Assembly (NCBI RefSeq): GCF_000169435.1 | Contig: NZ_AAYB01000002.1 | Span: 682,001-746,000, forward strand | Length of the DNA stretch: 64,000 nt | Reading direction: 5' to 3' | DNA from: Roseobacter sp. CCS2 | GTDB lineage: Bacteria; Pseudomonadota; Alphaproteobacteria; Rhodobacterales; Rhodobacteraceae | Part shown: one piece after another, positions 42,277 through 52,062 of the stretch | Layout of the letters: the number at the start of each line of letters is the position of its first letter | Position numbering within the stretch: the stretch's first letter is position 1 | Translations under genes and position numbers: made by a program | The notes under the pieces: generated by a model | Database searches by the model: none | What the model was told of the DNA's origin: nothing | Seen by the model: the letters and a program-made list of their open reading frames with translations, nothing else

Positions 42277-43235
42277 CAGCGCAACCTCGGGTTCAGCGCG
42301 TCGCGCAGCCAGTCACCCAGCAAATTCACACTCAGCGCCAACGTAAGAAGGGTAAGTGCCGGAAACAGCAAAATCCACCATTCGCCTGAAAACAGGAAAC
42401 CCTGCCCGATACGGATCAAGGTGCCAAGGCTGGGTTGCGTGGGTGGCGCACCCACCCCCAAAAAGCTAAGCGTCGCTTCGGCAATGATCGCTAGCGCCAG
42501 TGATATCGTGGCGATGACAAGGACGGGCGACAGCACATTCGGCAGAATATGCCGCAACATGACGGCATAGGGTTTGCGCCCGATCAGGCGCGCGGCCTCG
42601 ACATATTCTTTGCGCTTTTCGACCAGTGTGGCCCCGCGCACGACACGGGCGAATTGCACCCAATCGCTGAGCCCGATAGCGATAATCAAAACCCAAATCG
42701 CCATCTGGTCGCGGTATTCAATGGGTGTCACGCCTTTGGCGATCCCAAAAATCAGCATCGCCACAAGAATGGACGGAAACGTCAGTTGTACGTCAGCGAT
42801 GCGCATGATGATGGTCTCGGTCCAACCGCCCACATAGCCCGAGATCAGCCCCAGTGTGATCCCCAGCACCATCGCAAACAAAACCGCAGCAACACCAACA
42901 AACAATGATATCCGCATACCGTACAGGATGGTCGAAAAGACATCACGCCCTTGATCATCCGTCCCCAGAATAAAGCTTTCGCCGGTAAACGCGTTGGGCG
43001 CCATTGGTGGTGTAAAACCATTCATCAGGTTCAGTGATGCCGGGTTGAACGGATTTGTGGGTGCAATCAGCGGGGCGAATATGGCGGATAGAACCAGGAT
43101 CGTAACCACAATGGTCGAGATGACCGCAATCGGCGACCGCCGAAATGTATAGTAGATATCGCTATCCAGAAACACGCGCAGGCGCGATTTTTGCGCAACC
43201 TTTGGTGCAATCTTTTGATCTGAAAGATCGGTCAT
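42276..43235 (-). CDS. Peptide ABC transporter permease (DppC/OppC type)
   Basis: 319 residues with an N-terminal cytoplasmic stretch, OppC-type first helix (SPIAVISTIVVTILVLSAI), LGTDDQGRDVFSTILYGMRI and the EAA loop EAARLIGRKPYAVMLRHILPN. About six membrane segments. Both its ends overlap its neighbours by a base, showing coupled translation. Confidence 0.94.
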   Translation of the reverse strand: MTDLSDQKIAPKVAQKSRLRVFLDSDIYYTFRRSPIAVISTIVVTILVLSAIFAPLIAPTNPFNPASLNLMNGFTPPMAPNAFTGESFILGTDDQGRDVFSTILYGMRISLFVGVAAVLFAMVLGITLGLISGYVGGWTETIIMRIADVQLTFPSILVAMLIFGIAKGVTPIEYRDQMAIWVLIIAIGLSDWVQFARVVRGATLVEKRKEYVEAARLIGRKPYAVMLRHILPNVLSPVLVIATISLALAIIAEATLSFLGVGAPPTQPSLGTLIRIGQGFLFSGEWWILLFPALTLLTLALSVNLLGDWLRDALNPRLR

Positions 43236-44215
43236 CAGTGGCCTCCCGCCCGGTCAACACGCAAACGCGGGTCGATGAGGAAATAAAGCATATCAACAAT
43301 CAGGTTGATCGCGACAAACATCACCGAAATCAGCATCAGATAGGCGGCCATCACAGGGATATCGACAAACTGGATCGCGTTGATAAACAGCAGGCCAACG
43401 CCCGGCCACTGGAATACTGTTTCAGTAATGATTGCAAAAGCGATGATCGCCCCCAGTTGAAGGCCAATCACGGTGATCACAGGCACCATCGTATTCTTTA
43501 GCGCATGGCGAAAGTTGATCGCGCGGCTTTTCAATCCGCGCGCGCGGGCAAAGCGGATATAGTCCTGCCGCAGCACTTCCAGCATTTCAGAGCGGACAAG
43601 CCGCATGATCAGCGTCATCTGGTAAAGCCCAAGGGTGATGGACGGCAGGATCAACGCCTGCAGGCCTGACGTCGTCAGGAAACCAGTCGACCAATTGCCA
43701 ATCTGCACGGTCTCACCGCGACCGAAACTGGGCAGCCACCCCAATTCGACCGAGAAAATATAAATCAGAAGTATCCCGATCAGGAATGTCGGCAGCGACA
43801 CCCCGATCAGGGATGCGGACATGATGAAATTGGCAACAAATCCGTCACGACGGATCGCTGTAAGCACACCAAATGCGATCCCCAGAATAATGGCGAACAC
43901 GGCTGACACAGCTGCCAGTTCCAGTGTCGCGGGCGCGCGTTCCATCAGAATTTCGGCGACGGGGCGCCCTTGCCTGTAGCTGACGCCAAAGTTGCCTTGC
44001 ACGGCACCTTCCAGGAACTTGAAATATTGGACGGCAAACGATTGGTTCAGGCCAAGCTGATCGCGCAGGCGTTCGATATCTTCGACCGTGCGTTCCTGGC
44101 CCAGCATGTTTTCAATCGGATCGCCGACAAAACGAAACATCGAAAATGCCACAAGCCCAACAATCAGCAGGACGAGCGCAGACTGTGCGACACGGCGAAT
44201 AGTATAGGCCAGCAT
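43235..44215 (-). CDS. Peptide ABC transporter permease (DppB/OppB type)
   Basis: 326 residues starting MLAYTIRRVAQSALVLLIVG, with the EAA loop RARGLKSRAINFRHALKN and the ending IDMLYFLIDPRLR typical of DppB. Six membrane segments. It is preceded by a strong hairpin (44253-44281) after the binding-protein gene, which would set expression of the membrane genes below that of the binding protein. Confidence 0.94.
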   Translation of the reverse strand: MLAYTIRRVAQSALVLLIVGLVAFSMFRFVGDPIENMLGQERTVEDIERLRDQLGLNQSFAVQYFKFLEGAVQGNFGVSYRQGRPVAEILMERAPATLELAAVSAVFAIILGIAFGVLTAIRRDGFVANFIMSASLIGVSLPTFLIGILLIYIFSVELGWLPSFGRGETVQIGNWSTGFLTTSGLQALILPSITLGLYQMTLIMRLVRSEMLEVLRQDYIRFARARGLKSRAINFRHALKNTMVPVITVIGLQLGAIIAFAIITETVFQWPGVGLLFINAIQFVDIPVMAAYLMLISVMFVAINLIVDMLYFLIDPRLRVDRAGGH

Positions 44216-44252
44216 GGTGTGATTGTCCTAAAGGGCCCCGTTTAGGGGCGGT

Positions 44253-44281
44253 GTGACGCGCCAGTTGTAAAGGCGCGTCAC
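44253..44281 (-). promoter_or_regulatory. Intercistronic stem-loop between binding protein and permease genes
   Basis: GTGACGCGCC (44253-44262) and GGCGCGTCAC (44272-44281) form a perfect 10-bp stem with a nine-base loop, ten bases after the binding-protein stop. No T-run follows, which suggests mRNA stabilisation or attenuation rather than full termination. It parallels the hairpin in the tct operon. Confidence 0.75.
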
Positions 44282-44290
44282 AATTTGAGA

Positions 44291-45871
44291 TCAGTTCATT
44301 GTGAAGTATTTGATCTTTGGCTGATCTTCTGGATCAACCTCAATACCCACGCTTTCTGACATGCCCCAATTCAGCACTTGGTGATGGATCGGGATATAAA
44401 GCTGTTCGTCCTGAACAACCCGCCAAATGCTGGCGATATCCGCGTTGCGTGCCTCAAGATCAGTATTGGAGGACAAAGAGGCAATCATCGCATCCAGATC
44501 GTCATTATCATAGCCAGTGCCGTTCCATGTGCCGATATCGCTTTCGCGTCCGTGCACAAGGAAGTTGAAGATGTATTCGCTGTCATAGGTTGGCACACCC
44601 CAACCCAGCATGTAGAAATCGGTCTGGCCATCGCTGATCAGCGGGAAGTGCTGCGCCTTTGGTTTGGCATCCAAATTCACGGTCACACCGATTTGACCCA
44701 ACATGCCGACAGCAGCCTGACAGATGCCTTCGTCATTCACGTAACGGTCGTTGGGGCAATCCAGCCGGATAGAGAAACCATCGGCATAGCCAGCCTCGGC
44801 CAACAGCGCCTTTGCGCCTTCGACATCTGTGGTGGATTCCGCGTCCATCTCGGCCGTCCAGCCGTTCACGAATGGCGGTGCGATCATGCCCGCAGGCTCA
44901 CTCTGGCCACGCATGACAATCTGACGGATCGCATCACGGTTGATTGCCATCGACATGGCACGGCGCACGCGGACATCGGCAAGCGGGTTGGCCCCGTCGA
45001 CGTTATCCGCTTCGACATCATCCGCACCCTGGTTCATACCAAAAAAGATGACGCGGTTCTGCGGTGCTTGCTTGACCACCAGACCATCAGCGGCATTGAC
45101 CCGCTCCAGATCCTGCACAGGCATATCCTGCAAGAAATCAACCTCGCCCGACAGCATCGCAGCCACGCGGGTGGCGGGGTTCTGGATGGGGGTATAGACA
45201 ATCTCGGTCACGTCCATGGGGAATTGGTCGATGCCCCAATAGTTTTCATTGCGGACCATGACGGTTTTGACGTCAGGTTCGCGGCTTTGCAGCACATAAG
45301 GCCCTGTACCATTGACGTTGGTTGTGGCGAACGTGATCTCGCCGCCTTCGAAATCCTGCACGGAAACGGTGTTATTCGCCTCGGTCCAGTCCTTGTCCAT
45401 GATGAACAGGTTGGTCAGGTTGGACGGCAGGATCGGGTTTGGTCCGTCTGTCACAATTTCAACCGTGAGATCATCAACAGCGCGGACCTCGGTGATGGAT
45501 CCGATCAATTCTTTCATATCGGAATTGGGCTGTTGGGCGCGTTCAAAACTGAAAACAACGTCTTCGGCGGTAAAGGCCGCGCCATCATGAAAGGTGGCAC
45601 CTTCGCGCAGATTGAAGACCCAAACATTGGGATCATCCGCAGATGGTGCCCAATCCGTGGCCAATGCAGGTTCAAACGCACCAGTCACGTCGCGGATGAT
45701 CAGCGGCTCATACATCTGGTGGCGGATGGTGTGTGTCGGTCCCTCATTTTGGGCATGTGGATCAAGTGTGAGCGCGTCGCCCGAGCGTGCCCAACGTAGC
45801 GTTTCCGCACTAAGCGGTGCGGCTGTGGCCATTAATACGGCGGCAAGTGTTAAAGCTGATGTTGGCTTCAT
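44291..45871 (-). CDS. Peptide ABC transporter substrate-binding protein (SBP family 5)
   Basis: 526 residues with a Sec signal peptide (TSALTLAAVLMATAAPLSA, cleavage before ETLRWA). The family-5 signature is TDWAPSADDPNVWVFNLREG, then ATFHDGAAFTAEDVVFSFER. The C-terminus has LDAMIASLSSNTDLEARNA and WRVVQDEQLYIPIHHQ. It captures oligo- or dipeptides, or related ligands such as nickel or opines, for the coupled permeases. First gene of the operon; its promoter should lie in 45872-46033. Confidence 0.95.
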   Translation of the reverse strand: MKPTSALTLAAVLMATAAPLSAETLRWARSGDALTLDPHAQNEGPTHTIRHQMYEPLIIRDVTGAFEPALATDWAPSADDPNVWVFNLREGATFHDGAAFTAEDVVFSFERAQQPNSDMKELIGSITEVRAVDDLTVEIVTDGPNPILPSNLTNLFIMDKDWTEANNTVSVQDFEGGEITFATTNVNGTGPYVLQSREPDVKTVMVRNENYWGIDQFPMDVTEIVYTPIQNPATRVAAMLSGEVDFLQDMPVQDLERVNAADGLVVKQAPQNRVIFFGMNQGADDVEADNVDGANPLADVRVRRAMSMAINRDAIRQIVMRGQSEPAGMIAPPFVNGWTAEMDAESTTDVEGAKALLAEAGYADGFSIRLDCPNDRYVNDEGICQAAVGMLGQIGVTVNLDAKPKAQHFPLISDGQTDFYMLGWGVPTYDSEYIFNFLVHGRESDIGTWNGTGYDNDDLDAMIASLSSNTDLEARNADIASIWRVVQDEQLYIPIHHQVLNWGMSESVGIEVDPEDQPKIKYFTMN

Positions 45872-46033
45872 TCGATTTCCCCTGATTAGAATCCTTCAAG
45901 TTATGAAGGTTGACACAATTGTCCCCAATTTTAAGGGAATGGCAAGAAGCCGCGTTGAAGGAGAACGGAAAGCAACCACGCAACAGGCCTATCTGATCGG
46001 CAGCTTTGTTGCGCATAATTTATGAACCCTATC

Positions 46034-46258
46034 TTACTTTGCTTCATCGAACGCCTTGCGTGATCTTGCGATATCGCTGTGGCGACTTGCCGCCCAGACT
46101 GTCAATGCCTTAAGCAGCGGTAGCAGCTCTTCACCTATGTCTGTCAAAGTATAGCGGACGGCTATGGGTGGTCCCGGGTCTACCTCCCGTGTCAAATAGC
46201 CGTCCCTCTCAAGGCTGCGCAGATTCTTAGTCAAAAACGTGCTGCATGATGTCGCCAA
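46034..46258 (-). pseudogene. HxlR-type regulator, N-terminally truncated
   Basis: The readable 74 residues match the second half of an HxlR winged helix: FLTKNLRSLERDGYLTREVD, then VRYTLTDIGEELLPLLKALTVW. The first roughly 45 residues, with the CP-x-E start and the first DNA-contact helix, are missing, and sequence before it in this frame does not restore them. It is squeezed between the binding-protein promoter and the end of the MFS gene, so a deletion or the MFS gene's arrival probably cut it. No function is expected. Confidence 0.7.
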
Positions 46259-46310
46259 TGGTCCGCTTCGACCCCATATTTCATGATGCAGCGCCGCGCA
46301 CGAATTTTAG

Positions 46311-47633
46311 CTATTCTGGCTTTGCCCCTAGCCGCATCGCCAGTACGCTTATCAAGATCACTGCCAGGCCCAGAAAACCCGCCCCAAAAATCCATGCAAC
46401 AGGCGTAGAGTAAACCTCCGCCACGGCGCCTACCAAGACCAATCCGAGTGCCGCCCCCAGCTGCTGTATGAGAGAGCGCAGAGACAGCATGGTAGACCTC
46501 TGGCGATCCTCCACGCACTTATGCAGGATGCTGCTCGCAGGCGTCTCGCTTGCGCCAAGAAGGACGGAATACAAAATAAAAATGCCGACAAACCCGACGA
46601 TTTCGCCTTGCATCGCAAGCGCCACCTGAACAACGGCGAGACACGCAAAAATTGCTGCAAGTGTGACCGCGTGGCGACGCTTGAATATCCTGCTGATGCG
46701 GGGCGACAACGATGCACCAAACGCGATTGAGAAAAAGTAACCGGCCGTCAAAGCGCCAATAGCAGTATTTGCGTAGCCCTGATCCAGCATGGGTTTGGCG
46801 TATGTCGGCCAGATCACCTCAACCGGATTGGTTGCCATGAGGAAAAATGCGAGAGCCGTCAAAAGGAGTGAAAGCGTGGGATGTTTCAACGCAAGACGAC
46901 TGGCCTCCTTGATCACCGATGGGACGTTGGTGAACCCTTTTATGAGGGCACCCGGATCAAGGGGGCGCGGTTCCTCAGTAATGGCGAACACGGTGTAAAT
47001 CAGCACGCCGACCATCACGGCAAAGCTTGCGGCGTAAGACACATCATAGATGCTGATGCCATGCCTTTGTGCGACCGAACCGAATGCATCGGGCAAGATG
47101 CCTCCCACAATGGCACCAATAGCAAGGCCCATCGCATTGGCCCACTGCGCTTTGGCAAGTGCGGGTTGGACATCCACATTGGGCGCGGAGGCCTTGAACG
47201 TCTCAACAAACCACGCATCAAGCGTGCCTGACCGCAGGGCGCGTCCAAACCCGATGAAGGCAAACGAAAGAGCCAAAACATAGAAATCGCTAGCTGAAAG
47301 GAAAAGCGCTAATGAGATCAAACTGGCAACAACTGCAGCAAGAAAGACAGGTTTGCGCCCAATATTATCGGCTAAGCCGCCGAATGGGAGTTCCATCGCA
47401 ATCGTTGTGATCGAATAGACCCCGAACAGAAGCGAAATCTGGAAAAGATCCATGCCGCGATCTGTCAACGCCAGCGCTACCACGGCCACCGTCAGACCCA
47501 TGGCAAAGCGATCCAGAAACTGGTGTATCTGAAACACCCGAATATGCCGTCGCGCTGACCCCGATAGTGCATTGAAAGAGAATTCTATGTCGTTGGCCAT
47601 GCCCGCAGTTTCGGGGTTGCTACCTTTGAACAC
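46311..47633 (-). CDS. Major facilitator superfamily transporter
   Basis: About 440 residues with twelve hydrophobic segments. The loop 2-3 motif is GGLADNIGRKPVFLAAVV, preceded by ITTIAMELPF. An alternative start is Met12 (47600). The profile is of drug or metabolite exporters (DHA-like); the substrate is unknown. It sits between the truncated HxlR gene, a kind of regulator that often controls such exporters, and the phosphatase gene, within a block that appears inserted into the conserved infA-phosphatase neighbourhood. Confidence 0.85.
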   Translation of the reverse strand: MFKGSNPETAGMANDIEFSFNALSGSARRHIRVFQIHQFLDRFAMGLTVAVVALALTDRGMDLFQISLLFGVYSITTIAMELPFGGLADNIGRKPVFLAAVVASLISLALFLSASDFYVLALSFAFIGFGRALRSGTLDAWFVETFKASAPNVDVQPALAKAQWANAMGLAIGAIVGGILPDAFGSVAQRHGISIYDVSYAASFAVMVGVLIYTVFAITEEPRPLDPGALIKGFTNVPSVIKEASRLALKHPTLSLLLTALAFFLMATNPVEVIWPTYAKPMLDQGYANTAIGALTAGYFFSIAFGASLSPRISRIFKRRHAVTLAAIFACLAVVQVALAMQGEIVGFVGIFILYSVLLGASETPASSILHKCVEDRQRSTMLSLRSLIQQLGAALGLVLVGAVAEVYSTPVAWIFGAGFLGLAVILISVLAMRLGAKPE

Positions 47634-47648
47634 AATACCCTGGCACCG

Positions 47649-48131
47649 CTACTTTACGCGCCCTTCAACCCCGGGCCCCCAACGCGCGATTAACCGGTCT
47701 TTGATCTGATCCCGTGCTTGACGATAAAGCGCCAACCGCGCATCGCGATTATCCCCCAGCCCAGTGGGGTCAAGGATAGGCCAATATTCCACCTCAAGGT
47801 GATAAAACTGCGTCAGATCAAGGGCGCGCCGTTGGCTGGCAGGCGACAATGCCAGCACCAGATCAAAGGACGATAGATCATCACCCCAGTCCTCCATCTC
47901 GTCGAAAGACCGCGACCTGTGGCGCGACAGTTCCACCCCGATCTCGGCGCAAACCGCGATGGAAAACCCATCAATCTCAAGATCATTTTTGACACCGACC
48001 GATTGAATATAACATTCGGTCCCATACAGCTTTTTCATGATCCCTTCGGCCATCGGCGACCGGACAGAGTTATGATCGCAACAAAACAGCACTGACTGCG
48101 GAAGGTCCTGATATTTGTCCCCCTCCGCCAT
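47649..48131 (-). CDS. Low-molecular-weight phosphotyrosine phosphatase-like protein
   Basis: 160 residues from ATG 48131. The P-loop CDHNSVRSP (Cys18-X5-Arg24) and the later DPTGLGDNRDARLALYR region, with the general-acid aspartate, mark the LMW-PTP/arsenate-reductase superfamily. In Rhodobacteraceae this gene follows hisD and UPF0262, as here. The target protein or arsenate activity is not known. Confidence 0.88.
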   Translation of the reverse strand: MAEGDKYQDLPQSVLFCCDHNSVRSPMAEGIMKKLYGTECYIQSVGVKNDLEIDGFSIAVCAEIGVELSRHRSRSFDEMEDWGDDLSSFDLVLALSPASQRRALDLTQFYHLEVEYWPILDPTGLGDNRDARLALYRQARDQIKDRLIARWGPGVEGRVK

Positions 48132-48135
48132 GTTT

Positions 48136-48615
48136 TCAGCCCCCAAAGTGCAAGACGCAAATCAGCGTAAACAGGCGGCGTGCGGTATCAATATCGACGT
48201 CAGCTTTGCCTTCCAGCCGTTCCTGCAAGATCCGCGCCCCTTCGTTGTGGATGCCGCGGCGGGCCATATCAATCGTTTCGATCTGGCTGGGGGGCAGGGA
48301 TTTGACAGCGTCAAAGTAGCTTTCGCAGATCTGAAAATAATCCTTCACCACCTGCCGGAACGGCCCCAGCGACAGGTGAAATTCACCTGCCGGATTGTCG
48401 TCTTCCAGCTTCAGATCAAACACCAGCCGACGCTCTTTAATCGACAGGTTCAGCTTATAGGGGCCTTCCGGCACATCCCGTCCGTCGCGCGCGGGCATGA
48501 CAAAGCTGTTGTCTTCCAACAGATCAAACATCGCCACTTTGCGTTCCTGATCAATCTCAGGTGTGGGTGGCGGCAGGTTCCGATCATCAATCTCGATATG
48601 GGTGATCTTGCTCAT
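48136..48615 (-). CDS. UPF0262 family protein
   Basis: 159 residues (KITHIEIDDRNLPPPTPEID at the start, RRGIHNEGARILQERLEGKA near the end), a conserved alphaproteobacterial protein without assigned function, nearly always next to hisD. Its ATG overlaps the hisD stop by four bases and it ends five bases before the phosphatase start. Confidence 0.93.
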   Translation of the reverse strand: MSKITHIEIDDRNLPPPTPEIDQERKVAMFDLLEDNSFVMPARDGRDVPEGPYKLNLSIKERRLVFDLKLEDDNPAGEFHLSLGPFRQVVKDYFQICESYFDAVKSLPPSQIETIDMARRGIHNEGARILQERLEGKADVDIDTARRLFTLICVLHFGG

Positions 48616-49925
48616 AACTCACCTCTGTTCAGCCGGTCCAAACGGGCGCGCACAGATAGGCCATGCGCCTCAAGGCTTTCGGAAATCGCAAGGCGCTCAG
48701 CCGCAGGCCCAATGGCCGCCAAAGCATCAGGTGTCATGCGTGACAATGTCGTGCGTTTGATAAAGTCCATCACTGACAATCCACTCGAAAACCGTGCCGA
48801 CCGCGCGGTGGGCAAAACATGGTTGGGACCGCCAATGTAGTCACCAATCGCCTCGGGTGTCCAACCCCCAATGAAGATCGCACCTGCATGGGTAATGTTC
48901 TCTGAAAGAGCGTCCGCATCAGCGGTGCACAACTCCAAATGCTCGGGTGCAATACGATCCGATAGGAACACGGCTTCATCGAAATCTTTCACTGTGATCA
49001 CGGCCCCAAAATCACGCCAGCTCGCGCCCGCGATGGCACGGCGTTCCAGCGTTTCCAGCCGCTTCGCAACCGCGTCCGCCACAGCCTGCCCAAAGGCAGC
49101 ATCGTCAGTGATCAGCAAAGACTGCGCGCTTTCGTCATGTTCCGCTTGGGACAGCAGATCAAGCGCGATCCAGTCGGGGTCATTGTCCTTATCGGCAATC
49201 ACCAAAATCTCGGACGGCCCGGCGATCATATCAATGCCAACCTTGCCAAAGACACGGCGCTTGGCAGCAGCCACAAAGGCGTTCCCCGGTCCGGTGATCT
49301 TATCCACCGGCGCAATCGTTTCGGTCCCATAGGCCAACGCCGCCACGGCCTGCGCCCCACCAATACGGTAAACCTCATCCACCCCAGCAATCCTAGCGGC
49401 CATCAAAACCAGCGGATTGGTCACCCCATCTGGCGTCGGCACGACGATTGCCAAGCGGCCAACACCGGCGACCTTTGCGGGAATGGCATTCATCAAAACG
49501 GAAGACGGATAAGACGCCAACCCACCGGGCACATAAAGACCCGCAGCAGACACCGGCGTCCAGCGCCAGCCTAACGTCGCACCCGTCTCATCGGTCCAAG
49601 AGGCATCATCAGGCATCTGGCGCGCGTGATAGGCGCGGATACGGTCCGCCGCCATCTCCAACGCCGCGCGATCCGCATCATCGACCTTGGCGCACTCGGC
49701 CTCAATCTCGGCCGCGCTAAAGCGCATGGTTTCAGCCGTCAGGTCCAACCGATCAAACTTGGCCGTCAGTTCCAGCACCGCCGCATCACCCCGGGCGCGT
49801 ACATCGGCAATAATCCCGGCCACGACATGATCCACATCCGGGCTATCCTCGCGTTTGGCACCCAAAAGGGCCGCAAAGCGGGTCTCAAAATCGGCGTCAG
49901 TGGTGGATAGAAACTGTGGCATCAT
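48612..49925 (-). CDS. hisD: Histidinol dehydrogenase
   Basis: 437 residues, the normal length. Oxidises L-histidinol to histidine in two NAD-dependent steps. Visible landmarks: YVPGGLASYPSSVLMNAIPA, the active-site region IDMIAGPSEILVIAD, zinc ligands in LLSQAEHDESAQ and DRIAPEHLELC, and the ending TARSARFSSGLSVMDFIKRT. The start may be the first or second Met (MMPQFL). It is isolated from the rest of the his genes, as is usual in this group, and heads the hisD-UPF0262-phosphatase unit. Confidence 0.97.
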   Translation of the reverse strand: MMPQFLSTTDADFETRFAALLGAKREDSPDVDHVVAGIIADVRARGDAAVLELTAKFDRLDLTAETMRFSAAEIEAECAKVDDADRAALEMAADRIRAYHARQMPDDASWTDETGATLGWRWTPVSAAGLYVPGGLASYPSSVLMNAIPAKVAGVGRLAIVVPTPDGVTNPLVLMAARIAGVDEVYRIGGAQAVAALAYGTETIAPVDKITGPGNAFVAAAKRRVFGKVGIDMIAGPSEILVIADKDNDPDWIALDLLSQAEHDESAQSLLITDDAAFGQAVADAVAKRLETLERRAIAGASWRDFGAVITVKDFDEAVFLSDRIAPEHLELCTADADALSENITHAGAIFIGGWTPEAIGDYIGGPNHVLPTARSARFSSGLSVMDFIKRTTLSRMTPDALAAIGPAAERLAISESLEAHGLSVRARLDRLNRGEL

Positions 49926-49991
49926 AGCGCTCCTTGCAGGGCCACGACATAGCGGGGCGGGCAGGGTGCTTCAATGGTGTCGGCCCGTGAT

Positions 49992-50471
49992 TTATGCGGG
50001 ATGCGAGGGCGCCTTGTTAGACGGCGCCACATAAGGCCGCGTCACATCCTGCAAAATGACCTCCAGCGCTTCAACCTCCAGCGCAATCACACCGTCACCC
50101 GCAAGGGTCAGTTCCAAACGGCCCGCGCCATCCTCACCCGGCACAAAGGCCATCGCCAGCAGGGAAAACACCATATCGGGGTCGGATTTATCAACGCCTT
50201 GGCTTTGCACCTTCATCACGTCCTCAATTGCCAAAACCGCCTGAACACGTTCATAGCTGCGCTTGCGTGCCTGTGCGTTGGGTGCATCTTCCCAGCGAAA
50301 GCGGTTCAGCAGAATGGCAAAGCGTCGGGCCTTGCGGTCCCATCGCATCTCAGCCGCGGGAAACACCGCATCCTGCACAAGGGCGGCCATCACTGACAAA
50401 TCCTCAGCATCCAATGCCTTCAACCGCAGCGGTGCTTCGCGGCCATCTTCAAAGCTTGCGTCTTGTGTCAT
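49992..50471 (-). CDS. DUF2948 family protein
   Basis: 159 residues ([20 protein letters not shown], then [14 protein letters not shown]), the conserved protein that sits between murA and hisD in Rhodobacteraceae. Beta-rich, no signal peptide, function unknown. Its ATG overlaps the murA stop by four bases. Confidence 0.92.
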   Translation of the reverse strand: MTQDASFEDGREAPLRLKALDAEDLSVMAALVQDAVFPAAEMRWDRKARRFAILLNRFRWEDAPNAQARKRSYERVQAVLAIEDVMKVQSQGVDKSDPDMVFSLLAMAFVPGEDGAGRLELTLAGDGVIALEVEALEVILQDVTRPYVAPSNKAPSHPA

Positions 50472-51733
50472 TCGGAAATCCGTTCAATTTTTGCGCCAAC
50501 ACCGCTCAGCTTTTCTTCTATATGCTCATACCCGCGATCAAGGTGGTAAATACGGCTGACCTTGGTTTCACCCTCGGCGGCCAAACCGGCAAGGATCAAG
50601 GACACGGATGCGCGCAAATCAGTCGCCATCACAGGCGCACCTTTCAGGCGCTCAACACCGCGCACAGTGGCCATGCCGCCTTGCACCTCGATATCGGCAC
50701 CCATGCGGATCAGTTCGGGGGCATGCATAAAGCGGTTCTCGAAAATCTTCTCTTCCAGCACCGATGTGCCGTCAGCGGTGCATAGCATCGCCATCATTTG
50801 CGCCTGCAAATCCGTGGGGAAGCCGGGGAAAACCTCGGTGGTCACATCAACGGCCTTGGCGCGATCCGTGCGACGTTTCACCTTCAAACCGTCCTTGGTT
50901 TCCGTCACATCAACACCCGCCGCATCCAGCTTTTCAACAAACGACCCAACCAGATCAAGGCGACCGCCCAGACATTCAACCTCACCACCCGCAAAGACAG
51001 GGGCCAGCATATAGGTGCCAAGTTCAATCCGGTCGGTGACAACGGGATGGGTCGCAGCCCCCAGATGATCGACACCTTGAATAGTCACCGTCGCGGTGCC
51101 TTCGCCTTCAATCTGCGCGCCCATGCTGCGCAGGCATTTCGCCAGATCAACGATCTCTGGCTCACGCGCCGCGTTCTCGATCACAGTCGTCCCCTTGGCG
51201 AGGGTCGCGGCCATCAGCACATTCTCGGTCGCCCCCACAGATGCAAAGCGCAATGGGACTTTTGCACCTTTCAGCCCACCGGGGGCCTTCGCATGCAGAT
51301 AGCCGTCTTTCAGTTCGATCTCGGCGCCCATCGCCTCAAGCGCTGTGACGTGAATATCCATCGGGCGGGCACCAATGGCACAGCCGCCGGGCAGGGACAC
51401 GACCGCCCTGTGATGACGGGCAAGCAGGGGACCCAAAACAAGGTTCGAGGCACGCATCTTGCGCACAATCTCATAATCCGCAGTGGTCGATGTCATGGCA
51501 TGCGACGACAACACCTGTACCTTGCCATCCTGCATGGAGGTCACTTCAACACCCAGCGATTGCAACAGCGCCGTCATCGTTGCGATATCGGACAAACGCG
51601 GCGCATTGGTCAGCGTCAAAGGCTCTTCCGACAACAGCGTCGCAGGCATCAAGGTCAGCGCTGCGTTCTTTGCCCCCGCAATCGCAATCTGACCGTTCAG
51701 GGGTGTGCCACCCGTGACCACAATAGAATCCAT
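50468..51733 (-). CDS. murA: UDP-N-acetylglucosamine 1-carboxyvinyltransferase
   Basis: 421 residues. Transfers enolpyruvate to UDP-GlcNAc, the first committed step of peptidoglycan synthesis, in the cytoplasm. Landmarks: [20 protein letters not shown] at the start, and [16 protein letters not shown] with the catalytic loop cysteine (about 116) intact, which predicts fosfomycin sensitivity. [14 protein letters not shown] and the ending [14 protein letters not shown] are also present. It starts six bases after the small basic gene. Confidence 0.97.
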   Translation of the reverse strand: MDSIVVTGGTPLNGQIAIAGAKNAALTLMPATLLSEEPLTLTNAPRLSDIATMTALLQSLGVEVTSMQDGKVQVLSSHAMTSTTADYEIVRKMRASNLVLGPLLARHHRAVVSLPGGCAIGARPMDIHVTALEAMGAEIELKDGYLHAKAPGGLKGAKVPLRFASVGATENVLMAATLAKGTTVIENAAREPEIVDLAKCLRSMGAQIEGEGTATVTIQGVDHLGAATHPVVTDRIELGTYMLAPVFAGGEVECLGGRLDLVGSFVEKLDAAGVDVTETKDGLKVKRRTDRAKAVDVTTEVFPGFPTDLQAQMMAMLCTADGTSVLEEKIFENRFMHAPELIRMGADIEVQGGMATVRGVERLKGAPVMATDLRASVSLILAGLAAEGETKVSRIYHLDRGYEHIEEKLSGVGAKIERISE

Positions 51734-51739
51734 GCCTGC

Positions 51740-51889
51740 CTACTCTTTCTTTTCTTTTTGGGCATCAGGCTTGCGTGCACGCGCCTGCGCCTTGCGTTTG
51801 GCCATATTGGCCTTCAACGCCGCCTTCAACCGATCTTCGCGGGTTTCGGCGGTCTTGCCTGTTTTGCTCGTGCTGTCTTTGTCGCTCAT
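51740..51889 (-). CDS. Small highly charged protein upstream of murA
   Basis: 49 residues (MSDKDSTSKTGKTAETREDR, then a Lys/Arg/Ala-rich helix ending PDAQKEKKE). It ends six bases before murA on the same strand. Composition and position match a small conserved Rhodobacteraceae gene; the basic helix suggests nucleic-acid or ribosome contact, but nothing proves a role. Confidence 0.65.
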   Translation of the reverse strand: MSDKDSTSKTGKTAETREDRLKAALKANMAKRKAQARARKPDAQKEKKE

Positions 51890-51977
51890 GGTAGCGGTCT
51901 TATCAATAGCGGCAAAAACCGTCCAGAGAGGGCTTGCACCAAAGGGCGATTGCGTCTAATTCCCGGCCTCACCGGAT

Positions 51978-52052
51978 GCTGTGGTAGCTCAGTGGTAGAG
52001 CACACCCTTGGTAAGGGTGAGGTCGGGAGTTCAATCCTCCCTCACAGCACCA
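51978..52052 (+). tRNA. tRNA-Thr (anticodon GGT)
   Basis: 75 bases with acceptor stem GCTGTGG pairing to TCACAGC (one G-T pair), D arm TAGCTCAGTGGTAGAGC, anticodon loop TTGGTAA (GGT), T arm GGGAGTTCAATCCTCCC and encoded CCA at 52050-52052. It faces the convergent outer-membrane protein gene, which ends 10 bases later. Confidence 0.96.
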
Positions 52053-52062
52053 TCGGGATTTC

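Noticed and set aside
44378-45799. 473-residue open frame opposite the peptide-binding protein gene
   Set aside because: The minus-strand frame has a signal peptide and family-5 motifs; the opposite frame is a shadow of GC-rich codons.
46231-46518. 95-residue frame spanning the end of the MFS gene
   Set aside because: It lies in another frame of the MFS coding sequence on the same strand and has no motif of its own.
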